Source: Sphingobacteriaceae bacterium (GTDB lineage: Bacteria; Bacteroidota; Bacteroidia; B-17B0; Aurantibacillaceae). From it: a stretch of DNA of 38,805 nt. Below, one piece after another: positions 1 through 10,393 of the stretch; positions within the stretch are counted from its first letter, which is position 1, and each line of letters begins with the position of its first letter. A model generated the notes under the pieces. It saw nothing but the letters and a program-made list of their open reading frames with translations. It did no database searches and was not told the origin of the DNA. The position numbers and the translations under genes were made by a program. The stretch is from NCBI GenBank assembly GCA_016709575.1, contig JADJMM010000021.1, positions 1-38,805 of the forward strand, written 5' to 3'.

Positions 1-1440
1 AAAGAAATTGCTGAGATAAATTACGAAGGAACGGATTTAGAAAAGTCCGTCATAAACAAAGGAACAAATGCTTTGATCGTTCGAGAGTTTATGGAGGAAT
101 CTATAAAAGACTCAAACGGGAGTGTTACCCGGAAAAACAATTTTCTTTTGTGCTACCATGAAACATGCACGAAGAATGGAAGAATTGTTTGATGCTTTTT
201 ATCCTGAGTATAAAGGAGAATTAGCAAAAGTATTGGTAAGCGATGATCCTCGTGTTTATGGTAAAGGTGGTTTGTTAGATCAATTTACACATAACGATAT
301 GCCACGTATTGCCATTAGTGTGGATATGCTAGATACCGGAATTGATGTGCGTGAATTAGTAAATTTAGTATTTGCTAAGCCTGTATTTTCTTATACAAAG
401 TTTTGGCAAATGATAGGACGAGGTACTCGTTTATTAGAACCAACTAAAATGAAACCTTGGTGTACGCACAAGGATAATTTTTTGATTTTAGATTGTTGGG
501 TTTACAACGCTTAGATGACGATAATTTTTGGAACAATTTAACGAGCGACAAATTGGAATTTTTACGTTCAGTTGTTAAGCCTTTATTTAGAACGGTTTCG
601 GATACTGATTTCAAAGCCATGCGTTTTGAAAAAGATATTTTAGAAGTATCCTTGGCGCATTTATCGGATGAGAAAGAAAAGTTTGAAGCCCTAAAAGATA
701 GTATTATTGAAGAGATTGGTGAGTTACCAATTTCAGTAAATAGTGTGTCTAAGGAATCGGATATTATTCGTCAAAGCCAAACCAATAATTATTGGGCAAC
801 TATTACAGAAGAAAAGTTTGAAGCATTAACTGCTAGACTTTCTCCACTAATGAAATTTAGAGAAGCTATTGTGCCACTTGGACCAGCTAAATTTAATTTT
901 AAGGATGAGTTGTATGCCAAGGAGTATGTTGAATTTGGACCGGAACACGAAGCCTTAAGTATTGCTAAATACAAGGAGTTGGTTGAACAAAAAATAAATG
1001 AATTAGTTTCTGAAAGTCCTATTCTTCAAAAATTAAAACAAGGTCAAGAAATATCAAAAGAAGAAGCAGAACAATTAGCTGAAGCTTTGCATGATGAACA
1101 TCCACACATTACAGTTGATTTATTACGCAGAGTGTATCACCACCGTAAAGCGCAATTGGTGCAATTTATCAAACACATTTTGGGTATTCAGGTCTTAGAA
1201 ACATTCCCCGAAACGGTATCTAATGCCTTCAACGAATTTATAAAAGCACACACTTATTTAACTGCCGCCAATTGCAGTTTTAGATTTATTAAAAAATACA
1301 TTTTGGATAAAGGAGAATTAAGTAAACGTAATTTAATTGAATCGCCTTTTAATGCTACATCCCGAAGAATTCGTGGTGTATTTAAACAAAATGAAATTGA
1401 CGAAATTTTACAACTAACCGAAAAATTATTAGCCGCATAA
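1..1440 (+). CDS. hsdR: Type I restriction enzyme subunit R (HsdR), 3' part
   Basis: This is the C-terminal part of the ATP-dependent translocase/endonuclease subunit of a type I restriction-modification system; the 5' end lies outside the window. The second RecA-like helicase domain is visible: motif IFFCAT, then VDMLDTGIDV and the arginine-finger motif MIGRGTRL. An EcoEI_R_C-type C-terminal region follows. The frame breaks near 121 and again near 500. At the second break the sequence jumps from FLILDCW straight to LDDDNFW, where I would expect a further stretch of roughly 70-90 residues, so an internal block appears to be missing. Two short shifted and restored stretches near 1275 and 1350 fit homopolymer miscounts. 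The stop is followed one base later by the hsdM start, so the genes are probably co-transcribed. Family call is firm; integrity is doubtful. Confidence 0.9.
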
Positions 1441-1441
1441 T

Positions 1442-3008
1442 ATGTTCTTAAGTAACCCCGCATTAAAATCATTAATTGATCGCCTTTGGAATAATTTCTG
1501 GAGCGGTGGAATTAGCAACCCTTTAACCGCAATTGAACAAATCACTTATTTATTTGTTTATGAAACAAATGGATGATTTAGAAGCAAAGCGTGAACGTGA
1601 TGCTGAATTTACTGGCGAAAAATACATTTCTAAATTTTCAGGGAAATACAAAGTACCCGGAAGTGCAGAGACCGTTGACAAACAAGATTTACGTTGGCGA
1701 AATTTTAAACGTATGCCTGCCGAGCAAATGTTGTTGCATGTGCAAACCAAAGTATTTCCGTTTTTAAAAGAATTTGAAGGCGGTAGCAAGTTTACACATG
1801 CAATGGCTAATGCAGTATTCATAATGCCAAAGCCAAGTTTATTAGTTGAGGCTATTAACATTATTGAATTAATTTTTACAGAAATTGAGAAAGATGCCAC
1901 CGAAGGTGGACAAGCGTTCAAGATATACAAGGCGATGTGTATGAGATGTTATTAGGTGCCATTGCAAGTGCTGGTAAAAACGGACAATTTAGAACACCTC
2001 GCCACATCATTAAATTAATGAACGATTTAGTGCAACCTAAATTGGGGCAACGCATTGCCGACCCTAGTTGTGGTACAGGAGGGTTTTTATTAGGAGCTCA
2101 TCAATATATTTTAACTGACCTTGTAAAAAAAGATAATCCTGATTCAATCTTGCCCGATGAAGATGGTTTTTTAAGAGCAACTATCTCTGCGACCTTAAAT
2201 GATAAATTGAAAGGTATAGTTGAAAAAGTTTATGGGGCTATGATATTGATACCACGATGGTGCGTTTGGGTTTAATGAACTTAATGATGCATGGCATTGA
2301 GCAACCTAATATTGATTACAAAGACACACTAAGTAAATCATTTAATGAAGATGCACAATTTGATATTGTTTTAGCTAACCCTCCATTTACTGGCAATATT
2401 GATAAAGGCGATATTAACGAAAGCTTAAAATTAGGAACAACTAAAACAGAACTCCTATTTATTGAACGCATTTACACCATGCTAAAAATGGGAGGTACAG
2501 CAGCAGTAGTTGTGCCACAAGGTGTATTGTTTGGTAGCGGAAAAGCCTTTGTAGAAGCTCGCAAAATTATGATTGAAAAAGTGAATTGAAAGCTGTGATT
2601 ACTATGCCCAGCGGTGTGTTCAAACCTTATGCCGGAGTGAGTACCGCCATTTTAATTTTTACTAAAGGTGGAGAGACTAATAATGTTTGGTTTTACGAAA
2701 TGCTGAACGATGGTTATAGTTTAGATGATAAGAGAAATAAAATTGATAAAAGCGATTTACAAGAAATTATTAAGCAATTCCATTCTCGTTCTAATATCGC
2801 GAGTTCAGTTGAACAAAGAAATGCCCAATTTTTCTCCATTCCCAAACAAGAAATTATTAACAACGATTACGACCTAAGCCTTAGCAAATACAAACAAGAA
2901 GTTTATGAAGAAGTAATCTATCAAAAACCAAAAGTGATTTTTGAAAGATTAGAAAGTATTGAAGCTAAGATTAGTAAAGGTTTAAAAGAACTAAAGGAAT
3001 TGATATAA
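1442..3008 (+). CDS. hsdM: Type I DNA methyltransferase subunit (HsdM)
   Basis: N6-adenine methyltransferase subunit of the type I complex. The start is ATG at 1442 (MFLSNPALKSLIDRLWNNFW), giving about 520 residues, normal for the family. The SAM-binding motif DPSCGTGGF lies near 2065-2092 and the catalytic motif NPPF near 2379-2390. The C-terminal half contains the conserved MPSGVFKPYAGVSTAI segment. The frame breaks near 1553, 1918, 2240 and 2585, each repaired by a one-base change; the one at 1918 looks like a lost T in a T run. The stop codon overlaps the hsdS start (TAATG at 3006-3010), indicating translational coupling. Methyltransferase family identity is unambiguous despite the broken frame. 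Confidence 0.93.
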
Positions 3009-4595
3009 TGAAGTTCGAGCGATTAGAGATATTATAACAATTAAGAAAGGTAAGAAGCCTTTGTTTAGTGATGTGCCGTCAGCAGAATCAATTCGCGTTT
3101 TACAAATTGATGACCTACGAAACGATAATAATATAAAATATACAGATGAAAAACAGGTGTCTTTGCAAATGAAGATGACATACTGTTAGCGTGGGATGGA
3201 GCAAATGCAGGCACAATTGGTTATGGTAAAAAGGGATATATAGGAAGTACAATTGCTCTATTAAGAAAAAATGAACCAGAAAATTATTCAACTGTATTCA
3301 TAGGTAAATTCCTTCAAAGTCAAATCGATTATTTACGCAGTAAATCCACAGGAGCCACCATACCACATATTGATGGTAAATCATTACGAGATTTAACTAT
3401 TCCGAAAATTCCAATCTCCGACCAAATTCGTATTGCAGAAATACTAAGTCATGCAGAAATCCTTATCGCACAACGTAAACAAAGCATTAGTTTTTTAGAC
3501 GAGTTATTAAAATCTACTTTTTTTGAGATGTTTGGGGATCCAATGAAGAATGAAAAAAAATGGGAGACTCAATCTCTGGGACATATCTCGGATGTAGGAT
3601 CAAGTAAAAGAGTATTTGTTGAAGAACTTGGTGATGAAGGCGTCCCTTTTTTTAGAGGCACTGAAATAGGCAAATTAGCTGAAGGTATAAATATAATTCC
3701 AACATTGTTTATCACACAGGGTCATTATGAACAACTAAAAACACACACGGGTATTCCTAAAGTGGGCGACTTATTGATGCCCTCCATTTGTCCCGATGGT
3801 CGAATTTGGAGAATAACAGATGATAAGCCTTTCTATTTTAAAGATGGTCGTGTACTTTGGATTAGCTTAAAGAATTCAAAAATTAACGGAACTTATTTGC
3901 AATGTGTATTAAAGGAAATATTTAAATCAAACTACAATAATATTGCTTCGGGCACTACGTTTGCCGAGTTAAAAATATTTGCTCTTAAAAACATTAAAAC
4001 ACCAGTTCCTCCAATCGAACTTCAAACAAAATTCGCGAACATTGTTGAAAAAGTGGAAGCGCTTAAAACCCAATGCCAACAAAGCTTAACGGAATTGCAA
4101 AATATGTACGGGGTTTTGAGCCAAAAGGCATTTAAGGGGGAGTTAAACTTAACAACTTTTGAAATAACTAATGAACCAATGGATGCAAAAAAAAAAGCGG
4201 TAAAAGTTAATCTGCATGAAGAATATGGCGAAATCAAAAAGTCAAGAAAAATGAAAAAAGATATTTCAAATTTATCGTTAGATGAATACCTTGAAATTCC
4301 TCGCGAACTTATACAACATAATGATAAATGGATGTTTGATTTTATAAATGATGATGTTTTTTATCAGTTTTTACTTAAAGATGGATTTAAAGACAAAACA
4401 TTTACTTTGGAAGATATAGACTCCAAATATTTTGATTTTTTTCAAAATACAGGTGATATAGATTTCGACTATGAAAAATGGAAAAATATCATTTTTAAAT
4501 TTATGGAAACTACTCCACCGCTCATAGAACAAATGTTTGAAGAAGAAACTAAAACCGTTAAATTAAAACTTACAAATGAAGCTTATAAGGCTTAA
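3008..4595 (+). CDS. hsdS: Type I specificity subunit (HsdS) with C-terminal extension
   Basis: DNA-recognition subunit setting the target of the type I system. Two target-recognition domains are each followed by a conserved helical region: first around QIRIAEILSHAEILIAQRKQ (about 3424-3483), then around IELQTKFANIVEKVEALKTQ ending in SQKAFKGELNL (about 4015-4150). Most HsdS proteins end at FKGEL, but this one continues about 145 residues with an acidic, helix-rich tail that I do not recognise (4150-4595). The start ATG overlaps the hsdM stop. The frame breaks near 3033 and 3165. The last 20 bases overlap the start of the downstream ATPase gene, so tail and ATPase may work together; that is inference. 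Confidence 0.9.
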
Positions 4596-6391
4596 AATAA
4601 ATGACGAGAATGGTTATAAATCCTTGCCTAAGGGGTTCGAAATTATATTTCAAAAAAAATTAGATCAGAAATCGGCAATTGAATTTAATCCATATATTAT
4701 TGCTGGCAGAAATGGTAGTGGAAAATCAAACGTATTAGAAGTTTTAGCTGAAATATTTTATCATTTAGATTGTATTTATTTAAGATATAAACCTGATTAT
4801 TTTAATAAATCAGAAAAAAATCCGAAAGGATTTGTCCCTGAAATATCAAAAATAAATGATTACGAATTGGAATATCATACCTTTTTAGAGAAAGAAATTT
4901 TCCCAAATTGTGATTACAGTAAAATTGTTCATGTTTCAATTATTAAAAAAGAAAACAAAGGACCAATTATTAATTGGATTAATGAAGAAGAATTCAGAAA
5001 ACCATCTGAATTGTCACAACAAGAGTCAAAAAATTTACTTCCAAAATTTATTGTTGGTTATGCATCCGGTAATAATGAAACGTTAAGCTTTCCATTCATC
5101 AAGAGCCGTTTTTTACAATATGATGAATACTTAACAAGCCTTGCGGCAAAAAGAATTTTTAAGCCCAAGACCAGAATCTTCTCTTTGTATTTAGATGAAT
5201 CTTATAGTCAAGCAATATTGCTTAGCAATCTTTTGATGCTTGATTCTGAAACAGAACCAAAAAAGAGATAGTCTCCAACCCTTTAAAGATTATGTTGGTA
5301 TTGAAGATGTAGACACTTTTAGGCTTGTAATTCGAACTGATATTGAAATTAATCCTCCAAAAACTTCAAACGATAGAGAAGAAACATTTAGCAATTTTAC
5401 CGGGACGACACAGCAAGAAATTTTTATTAAACCAAATTTACTTCAAAATATTGATTTAAAGGGTAATAATAAAAAGGACGCATATGTTACATCGTATATT
5501 GAAAAGTTAAAAAGGTGCGCCACTACATGGTATGAAATTCAAAACGTTGATTATTTTGCTGAAACCGATTATGTAACAGGGGATTACTCTAGAAACAGTG
5601 GTTATTTGTATTTAGATTTTAAAGTGAATAAAGCAACTAAAAAAGCTTTTCAATTCCACTTTGAAAATGATCCTTTGAAACTTTTTGAACTATTCAAATT
5701 ATTACTTGTTCTTGATGCTTATAAAATAAGTACAGAAAGTAAAAAGAGAATTTATTCAACGCAGAATATATTTTTGAGCGAGGACACAATATATCGTCCC
5801 GAAGAAAATGAAAGAATATTATGTTTTAAAAATTTTAAGATTAGAAAAGAAGGTGTGCCTGACAGCCTTTTCACTAAAGAGTTATCGGATGGGGAGCATC
5901 AATTTTGCACACGTTAGGGCTGTGTCTACTTTTAAAGACACAAGAAGCTTATTTCTTTTTTGATGAACCAGAAACACATTTTAACCCTGACTGGAAAGCG
6001 AAATTCATTACAAGCCTTCGTAATTGCTTTAAAATTGAAGAGGATAAAGAAAATAACACAATGAGGGAAATGTTAATGACAACACATTCATCATATTTAA
6101 TATCTGACTCAGAAGTGAATTTTGTTTTATTATTAAAAAAGGGGAAAGATGGAGAGTTCAAATATTTAAGACCAAGATTTCCAAACTTTGGGAGCATCAA
6201 TCAACAAAATAACTATAGAAATATTTGGTGCAAAAATTACGATTGGTGATTACGCATTATCAAAACTTCAAGCCATAAATGACAAACTTGAAACAGGAAC
6301 AGCCGATAAGAAAGCGCTTTTAGATGAATTAGAAAATACACTTGGAGATTCAGTTGAAAAAATATTGCTAAGACATAAACTAGAGGAGTAA
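4576..6391 (+). CDS. Restriction-system-associated AAA/SMC-like ATPase
   Basis: ATPase of the RecF/SMC-like ABC class found next to bacterial restriction loci. Walker A is AGRNGSGKSNVL near the N terminus, an ABC-signature-like LSDGEHQF lies near 5885, Walker B is FFFDEPETHFNPDW near 5953, and the H-loop is TTHSSYLI near 6080. Total length is about 600 residues. The frame breaks near 5265, 5905 and 6195; residues on both sides of each break continue the same domain, so this is one gene. It starts inside hsdS and ends with TAATG overlapping the HNH gene, so an ATPase-HNH pair is built into the restriction operon. It resembles PtuA of Septu and the ATPases of retron effector pairs; exact family assignment was not checked. 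Confidence 0.85.
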
Positions 6392-7446
6392 TGCTTTTTC
6401 CTTATAAATATATCGAACATAATATTTCATTTTTACAAAAATGGATGGATCACTTGTTTATGAATGTTTGGTGTAATGCTGATAAGGAATATGATTTTGA
6501 TGTTTTGGATGGGTGTCCAGATTTAAAAAAATTGGTAAAAGCTGAATACTACAAAGAAGATCCTAACACTAAACATAAAGATTACATTTCCGGACCGATT
6601 AGAAACATCTATGAAGAGTTTAGAAAGATTGATAAAATTGAGCGAAAAAAAATTAAAAAGTGGTATAAGCGCACTAAAAATGTCAACAAAACTTGTCAAG
6701 GGCAAAAGTTATATAAACCACTTAATCTAAAAACAATTGCCAAAATATCTACTAACCTAGAAAAATTGCTAAAAGATTTTTATGGTAACTTGTATGATAA
6801 TATTTTGGGATTAGTTGCCTGTCAAAAACACAACGGGAACATTATCCGATCATTATAAAGAATTTGTTAAAGTTAATAATGCCGGTATCTGCCCATTTTG
6901 TGGAATTGCTACTTTACGAAGTTACGAGATGGATGGTCATGAAGCATACGATCATTATTTGCCAATTAGTCATTTTCATTTACCGCAGTAAGTTTTAGAA
7001 ATTTGGCACCAACTTGCCACTCTTGTAATTCAACAAATAAGAATCAAAATCCGGTAATTTTTGACACGAATGGGTTGAGGCGAAAAGTTTTTTATCCATA
7101 TTCAAGCACATTACCGGAAATTAAATTAACTATAAAAACGTCAATTTCTGATTATAAAAACTTTCAGCATAAGGATATTGCAATTACTTTTTCTTCAAAC
7201 AGTTGCAAACAAGAAACTGAAACATGGAAAGATGTTTATAAAATTGAAAAGCGATATAAAGATTTATTGTGTAATGAAGGTGAAGGTAAATATTGGTTAT
7301 TACAGTATATAGAAGAAATGAGTGCTAGTGAAAGATTAAAAGAGAAATCGAAATTTGAAAAAAGACTCAAAGAATCAAAATACAAGAATCAAAATTTTCT
7401 CAAGACACCTTTTCTGTTAGCAGTAGAGGAAAATGGAGTGATTTGA
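6391..7446 (+). CDS. HNH endonuclease, zinc-finger type, paired with the ATPase
   Basis: Putative nuclease partner of the preceding ATPase. After a basic helical N-terminal half, the zinc-type HNH core can be read across two frame breaks (about 6838 and 6985): CPFCG near 6893, then YDHYLPISHFH near 6949-6981, then NLAPTCHSCNSTNK near 6999-7040. This gives the CxxC...DH...CxxCN arrangement of the TIGR02646/PtuB-like HNH proteins. Length is about 350 residues. The start ATG overlaps the ATPase stop, implying stoichiometric co-translation. Known PtuA/PtuB and retron ATPase-HNH pairs cut nucleic acid on phage infection; the same role here is inference. Confidence 0.85.
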
Positions 7447-7473
7447 AATAATATTTAATGATTACTATTTATA

Positions 7474-8608
7474 ATGTATAATAAAGTATTTATAAGTTAT
7501 GCTACTGAAGATTACCAATATGCTGATAATCTTCATGATTTTTTATCTAAAAATGGTTTTGAACCTTGGATGGATAAGAAGAATTTGTTGCGCAGGTCAA
7601 AACTGGGATTTTCAAATACAACAAGCGCTTCGTAAAGCTGATTTTTTTTTTTACTACTATCTAGTACTTCCGTAAACAAAAGAGGTTATGTTCAAAAGAA
7701 TTTAAACAAGCTGTAATTTATTGTGAAGAAAAATTAGAGTCAGATATTTATATTATACCGATTAAAATTGATGCTTGTGAACCACCACAGAATTTGAAAG
7801 AATTCCAATGGGTGGAATATTCTTCTACTGATGCGTTTGATAAAATATTAATGGCATTAAATGTTCAGCGTTCCACAATATTAAAAGAAGAAGAGATTAA
7901 AAGGCATAAAATATCGGGATTTGAATATGAAGAAAAAGAACTAAAAGGAGAATATGGCGATAAGAGTCCTAAACAGCTATATGAAATTAACTACCCTATT
8001 TTTAAAAATGAATTTAACGAATCCTTAAAAGAATTGAATGTTGTAATTCAAAATTCTGTCGTGCAGGATTTAATTGGAGTTAGACATAATTATTTTAATT
8101 ACTTAAAGGATGTTCAGCCAGATGATTTTTTCTCCGATGTAGATAGTACAGAATATTCAACGATACAATTTCAATTATTAAATAGAAACTTTATTAGTTT
8201 TACTGATTTCACATCCACTTATAATACTGGAGCAGCTCATGGTAATTATGGTACTGCCGGGCATAACTATCTAATCAATCCCCTTAGAAAATTATTTCTT
8301 GACGATTTATTTGATAGTTTTGATTCAATCATACCTGTATTTAAAGAGGTTGTGCATAACAAATTAATGGAATGGACAAGAGCCCATGATGAGGAGATAT
8401 TTCAGAGCATTTTTATCTTTTGAAGAAGGGCTGGAGCCAAAGAGCGAAAAATTTTGAAAATTTCTATTTTAAGGAAGGCTCGTTAGTTTTTATTTATAAT
8501 CCATACCATCTCACCATGGTGTTATGTGATCAACAACCTGAAATCATTTGATGAATTACTGGAGCTTTTCCTACTGAGAAAAAAAACTTCATCAGTTTAT
8601 TAATTTAA
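7474..8608 (+). CDS. TIR domain - DUF4163/DUF3298 fusion protein
   Basis: A cytoplasmic TIR domain starts at ATG 7474 (MYNKVFISYATEDYQYADNL) and includes PWMDKKNLL, an NWDFQIQQALRKADFF segment and GYVQKEFKQA, whose Glu is the expected NAD-hydrolysing residue. The TIR end (IIPIKIDACEPP) runs without a break into a second region: YEINYPIFKNEFNESL (DUF4163-like), then TGAAHGNYGT and LRKLFLDDLFD, then FYFKEGSLVFIYNPYHL, which are the signatures of DUF3298. No signal peptide or membrane segment is visible. Frame breaks lie near 7593, 7700, 8423 and between 8450 and 8590, so the exact stop is uncertain. DUF3298 is normally extracytoplasmic (RsiV, PdaC). The gap to the HNH gene is 27 bases, suggesting the same operon. 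Confidence 0.8.
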
Positions 8609-8630
8609 TAAAAGTGCAAATAATAAAATC

Positions 8631-9469
8631 ATGCATTCAATAGTCTGTTTTAGTAAAATAAAAGATGAAATAATTAGTAACCTAAAAAATGCAAAAAAAG
8701 AAATTAAGGTTGCTGTAGCTTGGTTAACAGATGAAGATATAATAAGAGTATTAACTCAAAGAAAGGAAGCGGGAATTGATGTTCAAATAGCTATTAGTGA
8801 CTCCAAGGAGAATTTTAAAAACACTAGTAAGTTTAAAGATTTTCTAAAATTGAAAGGAAAATTATATGTTTCAACAACTCAATTTTTACATCATAAATTC
8901 TGCATCATAGATGATAATGTTATAATTAATGGTTCTTACAATTGGTCTTATCCGGCAAGAACCAATGAAGAAAACATATTGGTTTTAACATTAGAGCAAG
9001 AAGATTCTAAATTTTTAAAACAATTTAATGTAAAACATGAATATTTATGTAAAAAGTGTTCAGTTCTTATCACTGATATAAAAAGCTTGAATAATTTTAA
9101 AGATGATTCTAAAGACCGAGGATTACTTCTTGCTCAACTTGATGAAACAGAAATTCATCTCAGAGAAGAGTTCGAGAGAGATGTCAAAACATCATTTGAT
9201 AAATCAGTTGCTGCTAAGATTCAAGTGAGTCATTTATTATTAGAAAGAATGAAATCCGATGGCGGAGGAGTGGAATTTGTAAAAGAATACTGCATGATGA
9301 AATTACTTCTGGTGATATGAAATCAGGTTTTAAAAAATTAGAAGAATCAATTCCTCATCGTGTTGACCTCTCATTGGAATTTCTTGTCTCGAGACCCAAA
9401 TACGAAACCTTGTTCAGACAAGAAGAAGTGCAGTTTTGCAAAAACCTAATGAAAAAATACAACCTTTAA
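8631..9469 (+). CDS. Phospholipase D-like (single-HKD) nuclease-family protein
   Basis: The protein has one HKD catalytic motif, HHKFCIIDDNVIINGSYNWS (about 8893-8950), which places it in the PLDc_2 group of phosphodiesterases. Single-HKD members such as Nuc and BfiI act as dimers and cut nucleic acids. The N-terminal half is an alpha/beta PLD fold (residues 1-130). A CKKC-type short knuckle (YLCKKCSVL) follows, and the C-terminal third is helical. One frame break near 9290 separates the first 220 residues from a C-terminal stretch ending KKYNL at 9469. It begins 22 bases after the TIR gene and is probably the last gene of the restriction operon. It ends 9 bases from a convergent gene. Confidence 0.75.
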
Positions 9470-9478
9470 AGATTAGCA

Positions 9479-10000
9479 TTACTGTATTAAATTAAAAATT
9501 GTGTCATGAAGTTTAGTGAAATTTTCATTAGTCGAAATCACTAGAGGTTTCAATATTTTTCGTGAAATTTCATTTGCGTAATCTATCTCCGCATCTTGCA
9601 TTTCCTTAAGCAATTTGTAATTATACTGTCTCGGTCTTTCTTCTAAATGCTTTTAATTTCATCAATATTTCCCATTATAACATGTAAAAAGCTGGATTAA
9701 TTTTTGAAACGTATCAAAGGGACTCTTTCACGTTCCCATCTTGTTAAATAAGCAGTAATGCCCAGCTAGAATATAATGCTCACTTTTATTTACTTGTTCG
9801 TTTAGACCATTAATAAGTAGATCTTGCGTAAAGCTAATGTCATCAACCTTTTTGTTTTTTATGTCAGTATTTAATTTACTCCATTTTAAAACCTCACTTG
9901 CCGATAGATAATTAATATTAAATTTTCCGCAAATGCTCTTGCAAATGGTGCTTTTGCCAACACCATGAATTCCACCTACAAAAGAAATGTTTTCTAACAT
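9479..10000 (-). CDS. P-loop nucleotide kinase-like ATP-binding protein
   Basis: The N terminus shows a Walker A motif within MLENISFVGGIHGVGKST, characteristic of the small adenylate-kinase-like P-loop group. Further on, a charged segment (HLEERD, about 9650) resembles a lid, and the C-terminal part is helical. The reading is broken near 9740 and again near 9675 and 9640, after which it continues to a TAA at 9479. Reconstructed length is about 175 residues. It lies 12 bases downstream of the ASCH gene and is the last gene of the minus-strand cluster, so it is probably co-transcribed with it. Substrate unknown; kinase activity is inferred from the fold only. Confidence 0.6.
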
Positions 10001-10012
10001 ACTAATTTAGTT

Positions 10013-10393
10013 TTAACTAATATCTCCGCAATATATATACGATTGAGGAGCCGTAAACTTTTTGAAAATCTCTTTAGGATTAATCGGGCTTCTATATTTT
10101 TTATACGATTTTATTTTTATCGCATAAGCCAAATCTTTGTTTTTAAAATACTCAAAAAAGTCTGCCTTCGTTATTGAGCCTACATTCTTGAATTTTTTCC
10201 AAAGTTTTTCAGGCGTATCGGCAATTATGTTTTCAATAACAAAATGTCCCAATATTTTCTGATCAGGCGATGAGGAGTATATATACACTTTCTCAACTTG
10301 TTTGGCGAATCTTGTTTTTCTGAATTCAACCTCCTTTTCCCCAGCCAATATTGCTTTTGCGTATTTTGGTTTAATCGATAATAAAACGTTCAT
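10013..10393 (-). CDS. ASCH (PUA-like) domain protein
   Basis: A 126-residue protein made almost entirely of one ASCH-type PUA-like domain. The diagnostic N terminus is present: MNVLLSIKPKYAKAILAGEK followed by EFRKTRF, then VEKVYIYSSSPDQKILGHF. ASCH domains are beta-barrels thought to bind RNA or modified nucleotides. I prefer the ATG at 10393 to the TTG one codon upstream. The start overlaps the end of the preceding PIN-GNAT-PUA gene by 23 bases, so the two are likely translationally coupled. No frame break is seen in this gene. Biological target unknown. Confidence 0.8.
   Translation of the reverse strand: MNVLLSIKPKYAKAILAGEKEVEFRKTRFAKQVEKVYIYSSSPDQKILGHFVIENIIADTPEKLWKKFKNVGSITKADFFEYFKNKDLAYAIKIKSYKKYRSPINPKEIFKKFTAPQSYIYCGDIS

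Noticed and set aside
1937..2589. Programmed frameshifting in hsdM
   Set aside because: Four breaks in one gene, with similar breaks in many unrelated genes and no consistent slippery site, point to sequence error.
3008..7446. A retron (reverse transcriptase plus ATPase plus HNH)
   Set aside because: The ATPase-HNH pair fits, but no reverse transcriptase motif (YxDD) and no candidate msr/msd region are present; the partner here is hsdS.
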